Shown: positions 45,208 to 54,493, counted from the first letter of the stretch. The stretch is DNA of 64,000 bases from Rhizobium sp. CCGE 510 (GCF_000292525.1 NZ_AEYF01000031.1:1-64000), one strand, 5' to 3'. Numbers and translations are program-made. The notes: generated by a model from the sequence alone, not told the origin.

Positions 45208-45968
45208 GCCCGGTCTTCGAAGTCGCCAATCTCAGGAAAGCCTTTGGCGGCCTTGCCGTCACCAATGACGTCTCGCTGGCGATGTCGCCAGGCGACCGCA
45301 TCGCGCTGATCGGCCCGAATGGCGCCGGCAAGACCACCTTCGTCAATCTCGTAACCGGCAACCTCGCCCCCGATTCCGGCGAGGTCCACCTCGGCGGCGA
45401 GAGGGTGACGAAGGTCGATGCGATCGGCAGGGTCAAACGCGGCCTTGTCCGCTCTTTTCAGGTGACGCGGCTGTTCCACGACATGACGCCGGCCGAACAT
45501 GTGGGACTTGCCATTCTTCAACGGGACGGAAAGACCGGGCGCGCTTTTGGAAATTTCTTTCGAATGCCCGATGTCATGGCCGAGGTCGACGATCTCCTTG
45601 GAAAACTCGGGCTGGCATCACTGATGCACTGCAAGGTCAGCGAGATCGCCTATGGCCAGCAGCGGCTTCTGGAGATCGCCGTGGCACTGGCGCTGAAACC
45701 GAAAGTGCTGCTGCTCGACGAGCCGGCGGCCGGCGTGCCGCAGAGCGATACCGGCCGCATCGAGCAGGCGCTGGCCGATCTGCCCGCCGACCTCGCCGTG
45801 CTGATGATCGAGCACGACATGGATCTCGTCTTCCGTTTTGCAAAACGCGTCATCGTGCTTGCATCAGGCGCCATCATCTTCGACGGCCGGCCTGAAGACG
45901 TCACCAAGGATGCGCGTGTGCGCGAGGCTTATCTCGGGAGTTATGCCAATGCCGGCCCTGTCGCTTGA
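45204..45968 (+). CDS. ABC transporter ATP-binding protein, LivG type
   Basis: The 254-residue ATPase has Walker A GPNGAGKTTFVN, a Q-loop in VRSFQVTRLF and Walker B VLLLDEPAAGV, with MIEHDMDLVF as the switch region. The signature segment reads ISEIAYGQQRLLEIAVAL-like (here VSEIAYGQQRLLEIA); the usual LSYGQQ start is replaced by IAYGQQ, common in this subfamily. The last bases overlap the LivF gene by 20 bases, an unusually long coupling overlap. Confidence 0.9.
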   Translation: MSPVFEVANLRKAFGGLAVTNDVSLAMSPGDRIALIGPNGAGKTTFVNLVTGNLAPDSGEVHLGGERVTKVDAIGRVKRGLVRSFQVTRLFHDMTPAEHVGLAILQRDGKTGRAFGNFFRMPDVMAEVDDLLGKLGLASLMHCKVSEIAYGQQRLLEIAVALALKPKVLLLDEPAAGVPQSDTGRIEQALADLPADLAVLMIEHDMDLVFRFAKRVIVLASGAIIFDGRPEDVTKDARVREAYLGSYANAGPVA

Positions 45969-46665
45969 GGTCGAAAACCTGTCGGCCGGGTATGGGCCGA
46001 CCCGCGTGCTCGAAGGCATTTCCTTCTCCGTGCCGGCAGGCGGCCGGCTTGCTTTGCTCGGCCGCAACGGCATGGGCAAGACAACGCTCCTGGCGACGCT
46101 TGCCGGACAGACCAGGCGATATGAGGGCCACATCCGTCTCGGCGCTGCGGATATCGCCGCCGCACCGAGCGCGGCACGCGCGCACAAGGGTCTCGGATAT
46201 GTGCCGCAGACCCGTTGCGTCTTCCCGACGCTGACGGTCGAGGAGAACCTTTTCGTCGGCCTGAAGGCGCGGCCGAAGACGGCGCTGGAGGAGGCCTACG
46301 CCATGTTCCCGCGCCTGAAGGAGCGCCGCCGCAACCTCGGCAGCCAGCTCTCTGGCGGCGAGCAGCAGATGCTTTCCACCGCAAGAACCATTCTCGGCCG
46401 CCCGTCCGTCCTGCTGCTCGACGAACCGCTGGAGGGCCTGGCACCGGTTATCTGCGAGGAGCTAATGGTTGCCTTTACCGAACTCGCCAAGTCAGGCGAC
46501 ATGACCATTCTGCTTGTGGAACAGCGCATCCAGAGCGCACTCGATTTCGCCGATCAAGTCGTCATCCTCGAGCGAGGCAGGCTGGCCTGGGTGGGAACGC
46601 CGGAAACACTGTCCAGAGATCACGATACCGTCGAGAGCCTGCTGGGGGTCGGCGGCCTGCATTGA
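45949..46665 (+). CDS. ABC transporter ATP-binding protein, LivF type
   Basis: The 238-residue ATPase has Walker A GRNGMGKTTLLATL, a Q-loop in YVPQTRCVFPTLTVEEN, the signature LSGGEQQMLSTART, Walker B VLLLDEPLEGLAP and LLVEQRI. ATG 45949 is preferred because GGGAG lies 8 bases upstream; ATG 45943 is only 2 bases from it. It ends the operon. Nothing gene-like follows for 350 bases. Confidence 0.89.
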   Translation: MPALSLEVENLSAGYGPTRVLEGISFSVPAGGRLALLGRNGMGKTTLLATLAGQTRRYEGHIRLGAADIAAAPSAARAHKGLGYVPQTRCVFPTLTVEENLFVGLKARPKTALEEAYAMFPRLKERRRNLGSQLSGGEQQMLSTARTILGRPSVLLLDEPLEGLAPVICEELMVAFTELAKSGDMTILLVEQRIQSALDFADQVVILERGRLAWVGTPETLSRDHDTVESLLGVGGLH

Positions 46666-47017
46666 TTGATGCTCGACAGAAGCTCCGGCTGCCGATTGTC
46701 TCCGTTCCGCCCCAAGGTTGCTCTTGGCGCGCCGAGCAACTCCTTCAGTATATCGTCATGACGACGTCATCCTTGGCCAATCATTATTACCTGCCGGGAA
46801 TGCTTCTGCCGCCGGCGAGGAGACAGCCGCAGCACCAAAACTTGAATTATAAGCAGGACGGACGTCAACACTGCCTTCTTCGCCTGGTGCCGTGAGCTGC
46901 AGGCAGTCGAATTTGCCGGTTTAAGTAGACGAACTAATCTTATGCTTCGGCAATTGACATTGCCAAGCCACCCGACCAGGTTGCATATTCGGAACGATAA
47001 TCACACGGGAGGTAGAA
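46666..47017. other. 352-base gap without a supported gene
   Basis: The stretch becomes AT-richer toward 46740-47010 and has only very short reading frames without ribosome sites. It must contain the promoter of the VCBS-type gene at 47018, but I see no clear -35/-10 pair or operator. Confidence 0.4.
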
Positions 47018-47851
47018 ATGGCAAACCATAAGCCGGTCGCAGGTGACGTATACCTGCCTATTTTCAATATCGACAATCCGATTGACGGCGACATCCTGGA
47101 AAACACCAGTTCCACGGATGCCGATGGAGATCGGGTGCGTCTCAACTTCGTGAATGGACAGCGAATCCAGCAACCCGCCGATCCTGACGGCCCTGCCACG
47201 ACGACGACAGTCGAGGGAAAATACGGCACACTGACCGTCTATTCCAACGGTAACTACACCTATGAACTCGATCATTCCAACCCGGTGGTATCGGCGCTCG
47301 GCCCCGGAGATCAACTCGTCGACCAGTTCAATTTCAAGATCTCGGATGGCAAAGGCGCCACCGACTTCGGCCTGCTCAATATCGCGGTCGACTTGCCGGA
47401 ACGCGGCGACGTCTTCGTCAACTTCGAGGATGTCGGCAAACACGACTTCCCCACGGGTTACAAGGGCTTCGATTGGGGCGCTTGGCACGATGGTGACGAC
47501 GCAACGGTACACAAGGAAGTCGACGGCAACCATTCTCTCGCAGGCGGCGTGTTCTGGACACCCATCCAAGCCGCCGATGGCGGCACCTTCCAGATCGAGC
47601 AGTTCAGCGTAGCAAACGGGACATCGCACTATGACAACGTTCTAACGGTCGAAGGCAAGCTGAACGGCGATACCGTATTCCTGGTCACGGTCAACGTGAC
47701 CGCCGACAGCATTCACGACCCGCAAGTGATCGATCTCAGCGCCTACGGCCCGATCGACTATCTCGTGCTCGACACCGAACCCGTCATCACAGAGACGAGC
47801 GGCCCGGATTATTATGGCGCGCGATACGACAATTTTCATTTCATCGTTTGA
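47018..47851 (+). CDS. VCBS/cadherin-like domain protein with C-terminal beta-sandwich
   Basis: This 277-residue acidic protein has no signal peptide and no membrane helix. Residues about 1-128 form one VCBS/Ig-like repeat: HKPVAGDVYLP, then the core GKYGTLTVYSNGNYTYELDH, and DQFNFKISDGKGATDFGLLNI. Residues about 132-277 read VNFEDVGKHDFPTGYKGFDW ... YGARYDNFHFIV. This frame is seen in secreted beta-sandwich, lectin-like modules of PEP-CTERM-type proteins. Such repeat proteins in rhizobia often leave by a type I system without a Sec signal, and adhesion or matrix binding is their usual role. Export here is inferred; no GGxGxD repeats are present. GGGAGG precedes the ATG. Confidence 0.68.
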   Translation: MANHKPVAGDVYLPIFNIDNPIDGDILENTSSTDADGDRVRLNFVNGQRIQQPADPDGPATTTTVEGKYGTLTVYSNGNYTYELDHSNPVVSALGPGDQLVDQFNFKISDGKGATDFGLLNIAVDLPERGDVFVNFEDVGKHDFPTGYKGFDWGAWHDGDDATVHKEVDGNHSLAGGVFWTPIQAADGGTFQIEQFSVANGTSHYDNVLTVEGKLNGDTVFLVTVNVTADSIHDPQVIDLSAYGPIDYLVLDTEPVITETSGPDYYGARYDNFHFIV

Positions 47852-48017
47852 CTGGTGCATGGATGGCGCGGGTTTCCCGCGCTGCCCTCGCATACGGGTG
47901 AAACCATTTGGCGATCGAACCCGCCCATCGCCTTTATCCCGCCTATTGGGCGACACAGGGAAACGCCCAAAACCGAAGTAAGATCTCGTCGACTGTTGAT
48001 ATTGTTGGAGATTTGAC

Positions 48018-48094
48018 TGGTAGCGGAGGAGGGATTTGAACCCCCGACACAAGGATTATGATTCCTCTGCTCTGACCTACTGAGCTACTCCGCC
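48018..48094 (-). tRNA. tRNA-Met (anticodon CAT), elongator type
   Basis: The 77-base gene folds as a full cloverleaf on the minus strand. Acceptor GGCGGAG pairs with CTCCGCT, the D arm is GCTC/GAGC, and the anticodon arm is GAGGA-ATCATAA-TCCTT with CAT at the anticodon. The T arm is GGGGG-TTCAAAT-CCCTC, then A and an encoded CCA. The anticodon stem lacks the three G-C pairs of the initiator and the 1-72 pair is G-T, so it is an elongator methionine tRNA. A lysidine-type Ile tRNA would also show CAT but fits less well. Confidence 0.95.
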
Positions 48095-48230
48095 ACTGGT
48101 CAAACGATACCTGCTCGCGAAGCGCAGCGGGCTCGTGGGATGAGCGGCTTATAAGGTGCGCTTCGGCTTTGTGTCAAGCGCATGATCGAGAAAAACGGTG
48201 GGCTTTGACGCCTGCCCTCTCCGATTGATT

Positions 48231-49430
48231 TCAAGCGGCGACGGGGCTGGCCAAAAGAGCCTTCAGCGAAGCTTCCGCCGAGGGTTCCCGCTCCGAGCGC
48301 TCGATAAAACCACCGCCGAAGACCCGGGCATTGTCGCCAGGTGCGGAATAAAGCGCACAGGCCTGACCGGGCGCGATGCCCGCCTCGGCGACCGTCAGGT
48401 CGACATAGGTGCCGTTCGCATCGACATGCAGCACGGCCGGTGCCGGCGCCCGCGTCGAGCGGACTTTGGCGTAACAGGCAAAGCCATTGCCGGAAGCGGC
48501 TTGCGCCAGCGTTTCGTCGCCCAGCCAGTTGACGTCGCGCAGGTAGACGCGGTGGGTTTCCAGCGCCTCCTTCGGTCCGACGATGACGCGGCGCGAGCGG
48601 GCGTCGAGAAAGACGACGTAGAGCGGCTCGCCGGTGGCGATGCCGATGCCGCGACGCTGGCCGATGGTGAAGTGCAGGATGCCTTCATGGCTTCCCAATA
48701 TGCGACCGTCGAGATGGACGATCTCACCGGCAAGAGCCGCATTCGGCTTCAGCTTGGTGATGATGTCGGAATATTTGCCCTGCGGCACGAAGCAGATGTC
48801 CTGGCTGTCGGCCTTCTTGGCGACGACGAGGCCCATCTCTTCGGCAAGCCTGCGGGTCTCGGCCTTCGGCAGGCCGCCGAGGGGAAAGCGCAGATAGTCG
48901 ATCTGTTCCTGCGTCGTCGCGAACAGGAAATAGCTTTGGTCTCGGTCGGCGTCGGCCGGGCGGAAAAGCGCGCGGCGGCCGGGATTTTCCGGCGTTGGGT
49001 TCGGTCCCGAGCGGATATAGTGACCGGTCGCCAAAGCATCGGCGCCGAGCTCCTTTGCGGTCGCCAGGAGATCGGCGAACTTGACGGTCTGGTTGCAGGA
49101 CACGCAAGGGATCGGCGTTTCGCCGGCCACATAGCTTTCTGCGAAAGGATTGATCACCGTCTCGCGAAAGCGCTTTTCGTAATCGAGGACATAATGCGGA
49201 ATACCGAGTGTTTCGCAGACGCGGCGCGCATCATCGATGTCCTGGCCGGCGCAGCAGGAACCGGCGCGGTGAACGGCGGCGCCGTGATCGTAAAGCTGCA
49301 GCGTAATGCCGAGAACGTCGTAACCCTGCTGTTTGAGAAGGCCGGCGACGACGGATGAATCGACGCCGCCCGACATGGCGACGACGACACGGGTCTCTTC
49401 CGGCTGCTTGTCAAAATCCAGTGTGTTCAA
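48231..49430 (-). CDS. mnmA: tRNA-specific 2-thiouridylase MnmA
   Basis: MnmA puts sulfur on U34 of Lys, Glu and Gln tRNAs. The 399-residue protein has the PP-loop [17 protein letters not shown] near residue 20, TLQLYDHG with a catalytic-domain [18 protein letters not shown], the first catalytic cysteine in [23 protein letters not shown] and the second in [13 protein letters not shown]-terminal beta-barrel domain follows. I chose TTG 49430, which gives [12 protein letters not shown], the N-terminus I recall for Rhizobium MnmA. No clear ribosome site is visible there, and the frame stays open to 49595. Confidence 0.9.
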   Translation of the reverse strand: MNTLDFDKQPEETRVVVAMSGGVDSSVVAGLLKQQGYDVLGITLQLYDHGAAVHRAGSCCAGQDIDDARRVCETLGIPHYVLDYEKRFRETVINPFAESYVAGETPIPCVSCNQTVKFADLLATAKELGADALATGHYIRSGPNPTPENPGRRALFRPADADRDQSYFLFATTQEQIDYLRFPLGGLPKAETRRLAEEMGLVVAKKADSQDICFVPQGKYSDIITKLKPNAALAGEIVHLDGRILGSHEGILHFTIGQRRGIGIATGEPLYVVFLDARSRRVIVGPKEALETHRVYLRDVNWLGDETLAQAASGNGFACYAKVRSTRAPAPAVLHVDANGTYVDLTVAEAGIAPGQACALYSAPGDNARVFGGGFIERSEREPSAEASLKALLASPVAA

Positions 49431-49608
49431 CGGTGGTGCCAAATTCTGCTTGGGCCAAATCCGCCCTTGCGCTGCAATTGCGGCGGATTTGCCGATATCA
49501 GGCGGGATCGGCCGCCATTTCTCGATGAGGAACCGATATAGAAAGGATTGTACCCAGACGCAAGAGGGGGCCTCGAACAGCCGATGATTTGGCATTCCCA
49601 GCGCAAAG

Positions 49609-49634
49609 CAAGGCGCAGCCGAAGCCGCGCCTTG
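49609..49634 (-). terminator. Hairpin after the 33-residue gene
   Basis: On the minus strand CAAGGCGC pairs with GCGCCTTG (49634-49627 and 49616-49609), with GGCTTCGGCT in the loop region, which includes a TTCG-type tetraloop. Only a short CTTTG follows, so it is an imperfect terminator for the small gene at 49652-49753. Confidence 0.5.
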
Positions 49635-49651
49635 GAGCGGGGGTGCGGCTC

Positions 49652-49753
49652 TCAGGTGCCGATCAGCTTGTTGCAGGCGAATGCGATGCTCGGATTGGCG
49701 ATGATGGCGGTTACGAGCGCCAGTCCGATTATCGAGAATGAATAGCGTTTCAT
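49652..49753 (-). CDS. 33-residue exported or membrane micro-protein
   Basis: A very strong ribosome site (AAAGGAGGA, 6 bases before ATG) starts a short frame on the minus strand. The product has a basic, aromatic head (MKRYSFS), a hydrophobic core ([19 protein letters not shown]) with a signal-peptidase-like AFA, and the tail CNKLIGT. It could be a tiny secreted peptide of 8 residues with one cysteine, or a membrane peptide. A hairpin follows 18 bases after the stop. It is not a known family to me. Confidence 0.55.
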   Translation of the reverse strand: MKRYSFSIIGLALVTAIIANPSIAFACNKLIGT

Positions 49754-49941
49754 AGACATCCTCCTTTCCAGCCCATGGGAATTATGCCGGTTCGGCCGCA
49801 GTTCTCAAAATAACGAATGCTTGAAGCAGGGCCGGCTCAGCCGAAAATCATTCGACAAATAACTTAAACGCGATGGAACATTTCCCTCCCTCATGCGTTG
49901 CGGGTGAGGAATGTCGCAATCGAATTTCTGCGGAGGGTTTC

Positions 49942-50205
49942 ATGGCCAGGTTCGGCACGACAGCGGATTACAGCAGGATCAAACACTGGATCGAGGAACG
50001 CGGCGGCCATCCCGCCCGTATCAAGGATGCCCGGGACAGCGAAACCGTTGGCGTCGATTTCTCTTCGGAACCAGGGGAAGAAATTTCCTGGGACGAATTC
50101 TTCCAGGGTTTTGACGGAAGCCGGCTCGCCTTCCTGCATCGCACCGAGGCGCAGGACGACGCCGCCCGTCTCGGCAGGATCGTCCGCCGACGTCGGCACC
50201 ACTAA
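49942..50205 (+). CDS. Small hypothetical protein
   Basis: This 87-residue, charged, soluble-looking protein begins MARFGTTADYSRIKHWIEER and has GHPARIKDARDSETVGVDFS and ISWDEFFQGFDGSRLAFLH. It resembles small rhizobial proteins of unknown function that pair a short helix with an acidic patch; I cannot name the family. GGAGGG lies 5 bases before ATG 49942. The C-terminus is rich in Arg and His. A composite palindromic repeat starts right at its stop codon. Confidence 0.6.
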   Translation: MARFGTTADYSRIKHWIEERGGHPARIKDARDSETVGVDFSSEPGEEISWDEFFQGFDGSRLAFLHRTEAQDDAARLGRIVRRRRHH

Positions 50206-50315
50206 AACAGGATGATTTTAGGCCTGATCGGCCTAAAACGTGAATCCTGTTCTACATCAAATAGCTAGAGCATGATGTCATAAGAAAACCACACACTTTT
50301 CGGCATCACGCTTAA
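50206..50315. repeat. Composite rhizobial palindromic repeat
   Basis: AACAGGAT (50206-50213) pairs with ATCCTGTT (50244-50251) around TTTTAGGCC (50216-50224) and GGCCTAAAA (50230-50238). A second module, AGAGCATGATGTC ... ACACACTTTTCGGCATCACGCT (about 50270-50312), follows. I recall both as frequent intergenic repeats in R. leguminosarum and R. etli. They lie between convergent genes. Confidence 0.75.
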
Positions 50316-50341
50316 GCCTCATCCGCTTTTGATTCGGAAAA

Positions 50342-50371
50342 CCCGGCGCGATTTACCGCGCCGGGTTTTCC
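50342..50371. terminator. Bidirectional terminator, mainly for serA
   Basis: CCCGGCGCG (50342-50350) pairs with CGCGCCGGG (50357-50365). On the plus strand TTTTCC follows; on the minus strand TTTTCCG follows. It lies 26 bases past the serA stop and also faces the plus-strand small gene. Confidence 0.8.
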
Positions 50372-50396
50372 GTGTCTTGCCTTGGGAGGGCAAAGC

Positions 50397-51992
50397 TCAA
50401 TCGATGTTGAAGGTGAGCAGCTTCGCCTGGCGGATGGCCTGGTTGGCCGTCAACTGCGCAAGCACGCCGTCTTCAACTTTGCCGTCGACATAGAGCAGCG
50501 CGATGGCGTCACCGCCCTGCTTGTCGCGGCCGAGCTGGAAGTTGGCGATGTTGACGCCGGCGGTACCGAGCGTCATGCCGATGAAGCCGATCATACCGGG
50601 AACGTCGGTATTGGTGATGTAGATCATGTGCGAGCCGACATCGGCATCGAGGTTGATGCCCTTGATCTGGATGAAGCGCGGCTTGCCATCCGAAAACACC
50701 GTGCCGGCGACCGAGCGCGTCATGCTTTCGGTCGTCACCGTCAGCTTGATGTAACCGTCGAATACGCCTGTCTTGTCGCGCTTGACCTCGGAAAGTACGA
50801 CGCCCTTTTCCTTGACCATGATCGGCGCCGAAACCATGTTGACGTCGGCGACCTGCGGGCGGATCAGACCGGCGAGTACCGCGCTGGTCAGCGCCCGCGT
50901 GTTCATGTTGGCGGTGATGCCGTCATAGAGGATTTCGATTTCCTTGATCGGCTCCTCGGTGACCTGGCCGACGAAGGCGCCGAGAACGTCGGCAAGGCGG
51001 ATGAAGGGCTTCAGGATCGGCGCTTCCTCAGCCGTGATCGACGGCATGTTGATGGCGTTTGAGACCGCCCCCTTGACGAGGTAATCCGCCATCTGTTCGG
51101 CCACCTGCAGGGCGACGTTTTCCTGCGCCTCGGTCGTCGAGGCGCCGAGATGCGGGGTGCAGACGACGTTCGGCAGGCCGAAGAGCGGGCTTTCCTTGGC
51201 GGGCTCGACTTCGAAGACGTCGAAGGCGGCACCGGCGACATGACCGGACTTGATCGCTTCGGCAAGGGCTGCTTCGTCGACCAGGCCGCCACGGGCGCAG
51301 TTGATGATCCGCACCCCCGGCTTGGTCTTTGCCAGCGCTTCCTTGTTGAGGATGCCGCGCGTCTTGTCGGTCATCGGCACGTGCAGCGTGATGAAATCGG
51401 CGCGGGCGAAAAGCTCTTCCAGCTCGACCTTGGTGACGCCCATCTCCTCGGCGCGCTCCTTGGAGAGGAACGGATCGTATGCGACGACATGCATCTTGAG
51501 GCCGATGGCGCGGGCGCAGACGATGGAGCCGATATTGCCGGCGCCGATGACGCCGAGCGTCTTGCCGGTGATCTCGACACCCATGAACTTCGACTTCTCC
51601 CATTTGCCGGCCTGCGTCGAGGTATCGGCTGCCGGAAGCTGGCGAGCGACTGCGAACATCAGCGCGATCGCATGTTCGGCCGTCGTGATCGAGTTGCCGA
51701 AGGGCGTGTTCATGACGATGATGCCGCGGCGCGAAGCGGCCGGAATATCGACATTGTCGACGCCAATGCCGGCGCGGCCGACGACCTTGAGGTTTGTCGC
51801 ACCCTGGATGATCTTTTCCGTCACTTTGGTGGCGGAGCGGATGGCCAGGCCATCATACTTGCCGATGACGTCGAGCAGACGGTCCTTGTCCTTGCCGAGC
51901 TGCGGTTCGAAATCGACTTCGACGCCGCGGTCGCGGAAGATCTGGACGGCGGTTTCCGACAATTCGTCGGATACGAGAACGCGAGGTGCCAT
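50397..51992 (-). CDS. serA: D-3-phosphoglycerate dehydrogenase
   Basis: SerA oxidises 3-phosphoglycerate to phosphohydroxypyruvate, the first step of serine synthesis. The 531-residue protein is the long type. A substrate/NAD core has VVGRAGIGVDNVD, GVIGAGNIGS near residue 147, NCARGGLVDEAAL and catalytic histidine in TPHLGASTTEAQ. An intervening ASB domain follows (about 315-450), then a C-terminal ACT domain (IYITNTDVPGMIGFIGMTLG) that usually gives serine feedback. ATG 51992 has GGAGG upstream. It follows serC, with an 83-base gap holding a hairpin. Confidence 0.95.
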   Translation of the reverse strand: MAPRVLVSDELSETAVQIFRDRGVEVDFEPQLGKDKDRLLDVIGKYDGLAIRSATKVTEKIIQGATNLKVVGRAGIGVDNVDIPAASRRGIIVMNTPFGNSITTAEHAIALMFAVARQLPAADTSTQAGKWEKSKFMGVEITGKTLGVIGAGNIGSIVCARAIGLKMHVVAYDPFLSKERAEEMGVTKVELEELFARADFITLHVPMTDKTRGILNKEALAKTKPGVRIINCARGGLVDEAALAEAIKSGHVAGAAFDVFEVEPAKESPLFGLPNVVCTPHLGASTTEAQENVALQVAEQMADYLVKGAVSNAINMPSITAEEAPILKPFIRLADVLGAFVGQVTEEPIKEIEILYDGITANMNTRALTSAVLAGLIRPQVADVNMVSAPIMVKEKGVVLSEVKRDKTGVFDGYIKLTVTTESMTRSVAGTVFSDGKPRFIQIKGINLDADVGSHMIYITNTDVPGMIGFIGMTLGTAGVNIANFQLGRDKQGGDAIALLYVDGKVEDGVLAQLTANQAIRQAKLLTFNID

Positions 51993-52040
51993 TGTGGCCT
52001 CCTTCAAAAGTGTTCAGCGATGGATGAAATGAGAATGCTG

Positions 52041-52062
52041 GGCTCCGCCCTGGGGCGGAGCC
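52041..52062 (-). promoter_or_regulatory. Intercistronic hairpin between serC and serA
   Basis: GGCTCCGCCC (52041-52050) pairs perfectly with GGGCGGAGCC (52053-52062) over a 2-base loop, 14 bases after the serC stop. There is no T-run. It may protect serC message or partly attenuate serA. Confidence 0.55.
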
Positions 52063-52075
52063 GGATGCGATCACG

Positions 52076-53254
52076 TCAGGCGGCAGCCTGGCCGAGCTGC
52101 GCCTTCTGCGTTTCGAAGGCCCAGGAAAGCCAGGGCATCAGCTTCTGCATGTCGGATGCCTCGATCGTGGCGCCGGCCCAGATGCGCAGGCCGGACGGCG
52201 CGTCGCGATAATGGCCGACGTCATAGGCGACACCTTCCTTTTCCAAGAGGCCGACCAGCCCCTTGGCGAAATTCGCCTGGCCGTCGTCGTCGAGCGCCGC
52301 GATATCCTTGTCGACGATCTTCAGGCAGACCGAGGTGTTGGAAGCCGTTTCCGCCTTGACGGCGAGATTGGCGATCCAGTCGTTGGCGGCCACGAAATCG
52401 TGGATGACCTTGGCATTGGCATCGGCGCGCGCGATCAGCGCCTTCAGGCCGCCGAGGCCCTTGGCCCAGACAAGCGCGTCGATATAGTCCTCGACGCAGA
52501 GCATCGACGGCGTGTTGATCGTCTCGCCCTGGAAGATGCCCTCCGTCAGCTTGCCGCCCGAAGTCATACGGAAGATCTTCGGCAGTGGCCAGGCCGGCGT
52601 GTAGGTCACCAGACGCTCGACGGCGCGCGGCGAAAGAATGATGACGCCATGCGCGCCCTCGCCGCCCAGAACCTTCTGCCAGGAGAAGGTGACGACATCG
52701 AGCTTGGCGAAATCGAGTTGCTGCGCGAAAGCAGCCGAGGTGGCATCGCAGATCGTCAGGCCCTTGCGGTCGGCAGGGATGAAATCGGCGTTCGGCACAC
52801 GCACGCCCGAGGTGGTGCCGTTCCAGGTGAAGACCACGTCGCGGTCGAAATCGACGGCGGAAAGATCCGGAAGCTCGCCGTAACCGGCTTCGAGCTTGCG
52901 CACATCCTTGAGCTTCAGCTGCTTGACGACATCGGTGACCCAGCCGGCGCCGAAGCTTTCCCAGGCGAGCATGTCGACGCCGCGTTCGCCGAGCAGCGAC
53001 CAGAGCGCCATTTCGACGGCGCCGGTATCGGAAGCGGGAACGATGCCGATACGGTAGTCCGCCGGCACCTCTAGAATTTCACGGGTAAGGTCGATGGCCT
53101 GCTTGAGCTTGGTCTTGCCGACCTTCGCGCGGTGCGAACGGCCAAGGGCCGCGTCGGAAAGAGCGTCGAGCGACCAACCGGGGCGCTTCGAGCAGGGGCC
53201 AGAAGAAAAATGCGTATTGTTCGGACGGATGTCCGGCTTTGCGGTCTTCGCCAT
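52076..53254 (-). CDS. serC: Phosphoserine aminotransferase
   Basis: SerC transaminates phosphohydroxypyruvate to phosphoserine with glutamate and PLP, the step after SerA. The 392-residue protein is of the alphaproteobacterial/archaeal type: [20 protein letters not shown] at the start, and [53 protein letters not shown] and [13 protein letters not shown] come next, and the PLP lysine lies in [32 protein letters not shown] lies 8 bases before the ATG. It forms an operon with serA. Confidence 0.94.
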   Translation of the reverse strand: MAKTAKPDIRPNNTHFSSGPCSKRPGWSLDALSDAALGRSHRAKVGKTKLKQAIDLTREILEVPADYRIGIVPASDTGAVEMALWSLLGERGVDMLAWESFGAGWVTDVVKQLKLKDVRKLEAGYGELPDLSAVDFDRDVVFTWNGTTSGVRVPNADFIPADRKGLTICDATSAAFAQQLDFAKLDVVTFSWQKVLGGEGAHGVIILSPRAVERLVTYTPAWPLPKIFRMTSGGKLTEGIFQGETINTPSMLCVEDYIDALVWAKGLGGLKALIARADANAKVIHDFVAANDWIANLAVKAETASNTSVCLKIVDKDIAALDDDGQANFAKGLVGLLEKEGVAYDVGHYRDAPSGLRIWAGATIEASDMQKLMPWLSWAFETQKAQLGQAAA

Positions 53255-53395
53255 GATGCTATCCTCTCAGATAGAAAGCCCTTCGTTGGGGAAGGGTGTC
53301 CCGCCGCCGTGTGTATGGATCGGGCGCGTCATAGTCAAGATCGATGTGTCGCAGAGAGAAGATATTTTGACGCAGGCGAGGGGGTCGCAACGGAA

Positions 53396-53423
53396 AAAGC
53401 CGCCCCGGTTCAGGGGCGGCTTT
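53396..53423 (-). terminator. Intrinsic terminator of the outer membrane protein gene
   Basis: AAAGCCGCCCC (53396-53406) pairs with GGGGCGGCTTT (53413-53423). On the minus strand the stem is followed by TTTTTCC. It lies 20 bases past the stop of the gene at 53444-54280. Confidence 0.9.
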
Positions 53424-53443
53424 CGGATATGATGCTATCGGAT

Positions 53444-54280
53444 TTACTTGTAGACCGGCTGCTGCAGCGGGATTTCCGGCGCTGGCTCATAACTCGCCTG
53501 GGCGCAGCCGCCGAACAGATAGCGGGCACCGACGCGGGCTTCGTGGACGCTCAGACCCTTGTCGCGGCCCGGGCCACCGTTTTCTGCGTAGCCGAACATG
53601 TTGCCGCCGTCGATATGCAGGTAGCGGTAGCCGACATCAGCCTTGACGTTGCAGGTGACGTCGATCGAGGCGCCGGCCATGAGGGCGTAAGTAAAGCGCC
53701 AGTTGCCCTTGCCGCCATGGGTGACCTGGTCGTCGCAGAAGCTGCCGTCATCGGCGCAGGCGACGTTGCGCAGGTTCTTCCACTTCACGTAGGAACCGCC
53801 GATACCGGCGCCGACATAAGGGGTGACATAGCCGTAGGTGCCGAGATCGACATAGGCGTTGGCCAGCAGCGTGTAGGCCGTCAGCGAGGAGCGGTCGCTC
53901 GAGGTGCAATCCACCAGGGGGAAGCCGCACTGCCCGACCGTCGAGCCTTTGAAATCGGCTTGGGTGAGATAGTCGAAAGTCAGATCGGTGCGCAGGTAGC
54001 TGTTGATCTGGTAACCGACACCGCCGCCGACCGTCCATGCGTCGTCCAGGTCGGCACGGTCGAAATCGACCTCGCTGGCATTGCTGCCCTGGAAATAGCG
54101 GGCCCCACGCAAATCGGTGAAGGCATAACCGACATCGCCGCGCAGATACCAGCCGGTCGCTTCGGTGACGGCCACTTCAGGCGGCTGCTCCGGGATCGGC
54201 TCGGCCGGGGCGAGATCCGCGGAATAGGCGTTTGTCGCGATCAACAATGCGGCGAAGATGCCGGACAAGGTTCTTTTCAT
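53444..54280 (-). CDS. Outer membrane beta-barrel protein (Omp25/31 or LomR-like)
   Basis: The 278-residue precursor has a Sec signal (MKRTLSGIFAALLIATNAYSA, cut near residue 20) and a short proline/glutamate linker (DLAPAEPIPEQPPEVAVTEA). An eight-strand-type barrel follows, with alternating aromatic and polar residues (GWYLRGDVGYAFTDLRGARY, VGGGVGYQINSYLRTDLTFDY, VTPYVGAGIGGSYVKWKN). It ends in tyrosine-rich strands. Four cysteines (QCGFPLVDC and CADDGSFC) could pair in outer loops. The family includes major surface porin-like proteins of Brucella and Rhizobium. GGAGTGGGA precedes the ATG. Confidence 0.83.
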   Translation of the reverse strand: MKRTLSGIFAALLIATNAYSADLAPAEPIPEQPPEVAVTEATGWYLRGDVGYAFTDLRGARYFQGSNASEVDFDRADLDDAWTVGGGVGYQINSYLRTDLTFDYLTQADFKGSTVGQCGFPLVDCTSSDRSSLTAYTLLANAYVDLGTYGYVTPYVGAGIGGSYVKWKNLRNVACADDGSFCDDQVTHGGKGNWRFTYALMAGASIDVTCNVKADVGYRYLHIDGGNMFGYAENGGPGRDKGLSVHEARVGARYLFGGCAQASYEPAPEIPLQQPVYK

Positions 54281-54493
54281 GGATCCCACTCCAAAATTCG
54301 TTGAGGCGGCAGGCACAAATCGCTGCCAAACTGATACGCTTCGGATGGATAATGAATGGGAAACGTTAAAAGCTGCTTAACCACGCTTGTTTACCGTGAT
54401 TCAGGCGCCGTAGCGGCCTGAACATTGGGTCGGACTGAATCGTGAATACCGCTTGGCCTCGGCAAAGCAGCAACACGCGAACGCGCATGAAAA

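Noticed and set aside
46666..48094. Genomic island integrated at tRNA-Met
   Set aside because: No integrase and no repeat of the tRNA 3' end on the other side of the VCBS gene could be seen.
48198..49358. 386-codon plus-strand frame opposite mnmA
   Set aside because: Antisense shadow of mnmA with no recognisable domain or ribosome site.
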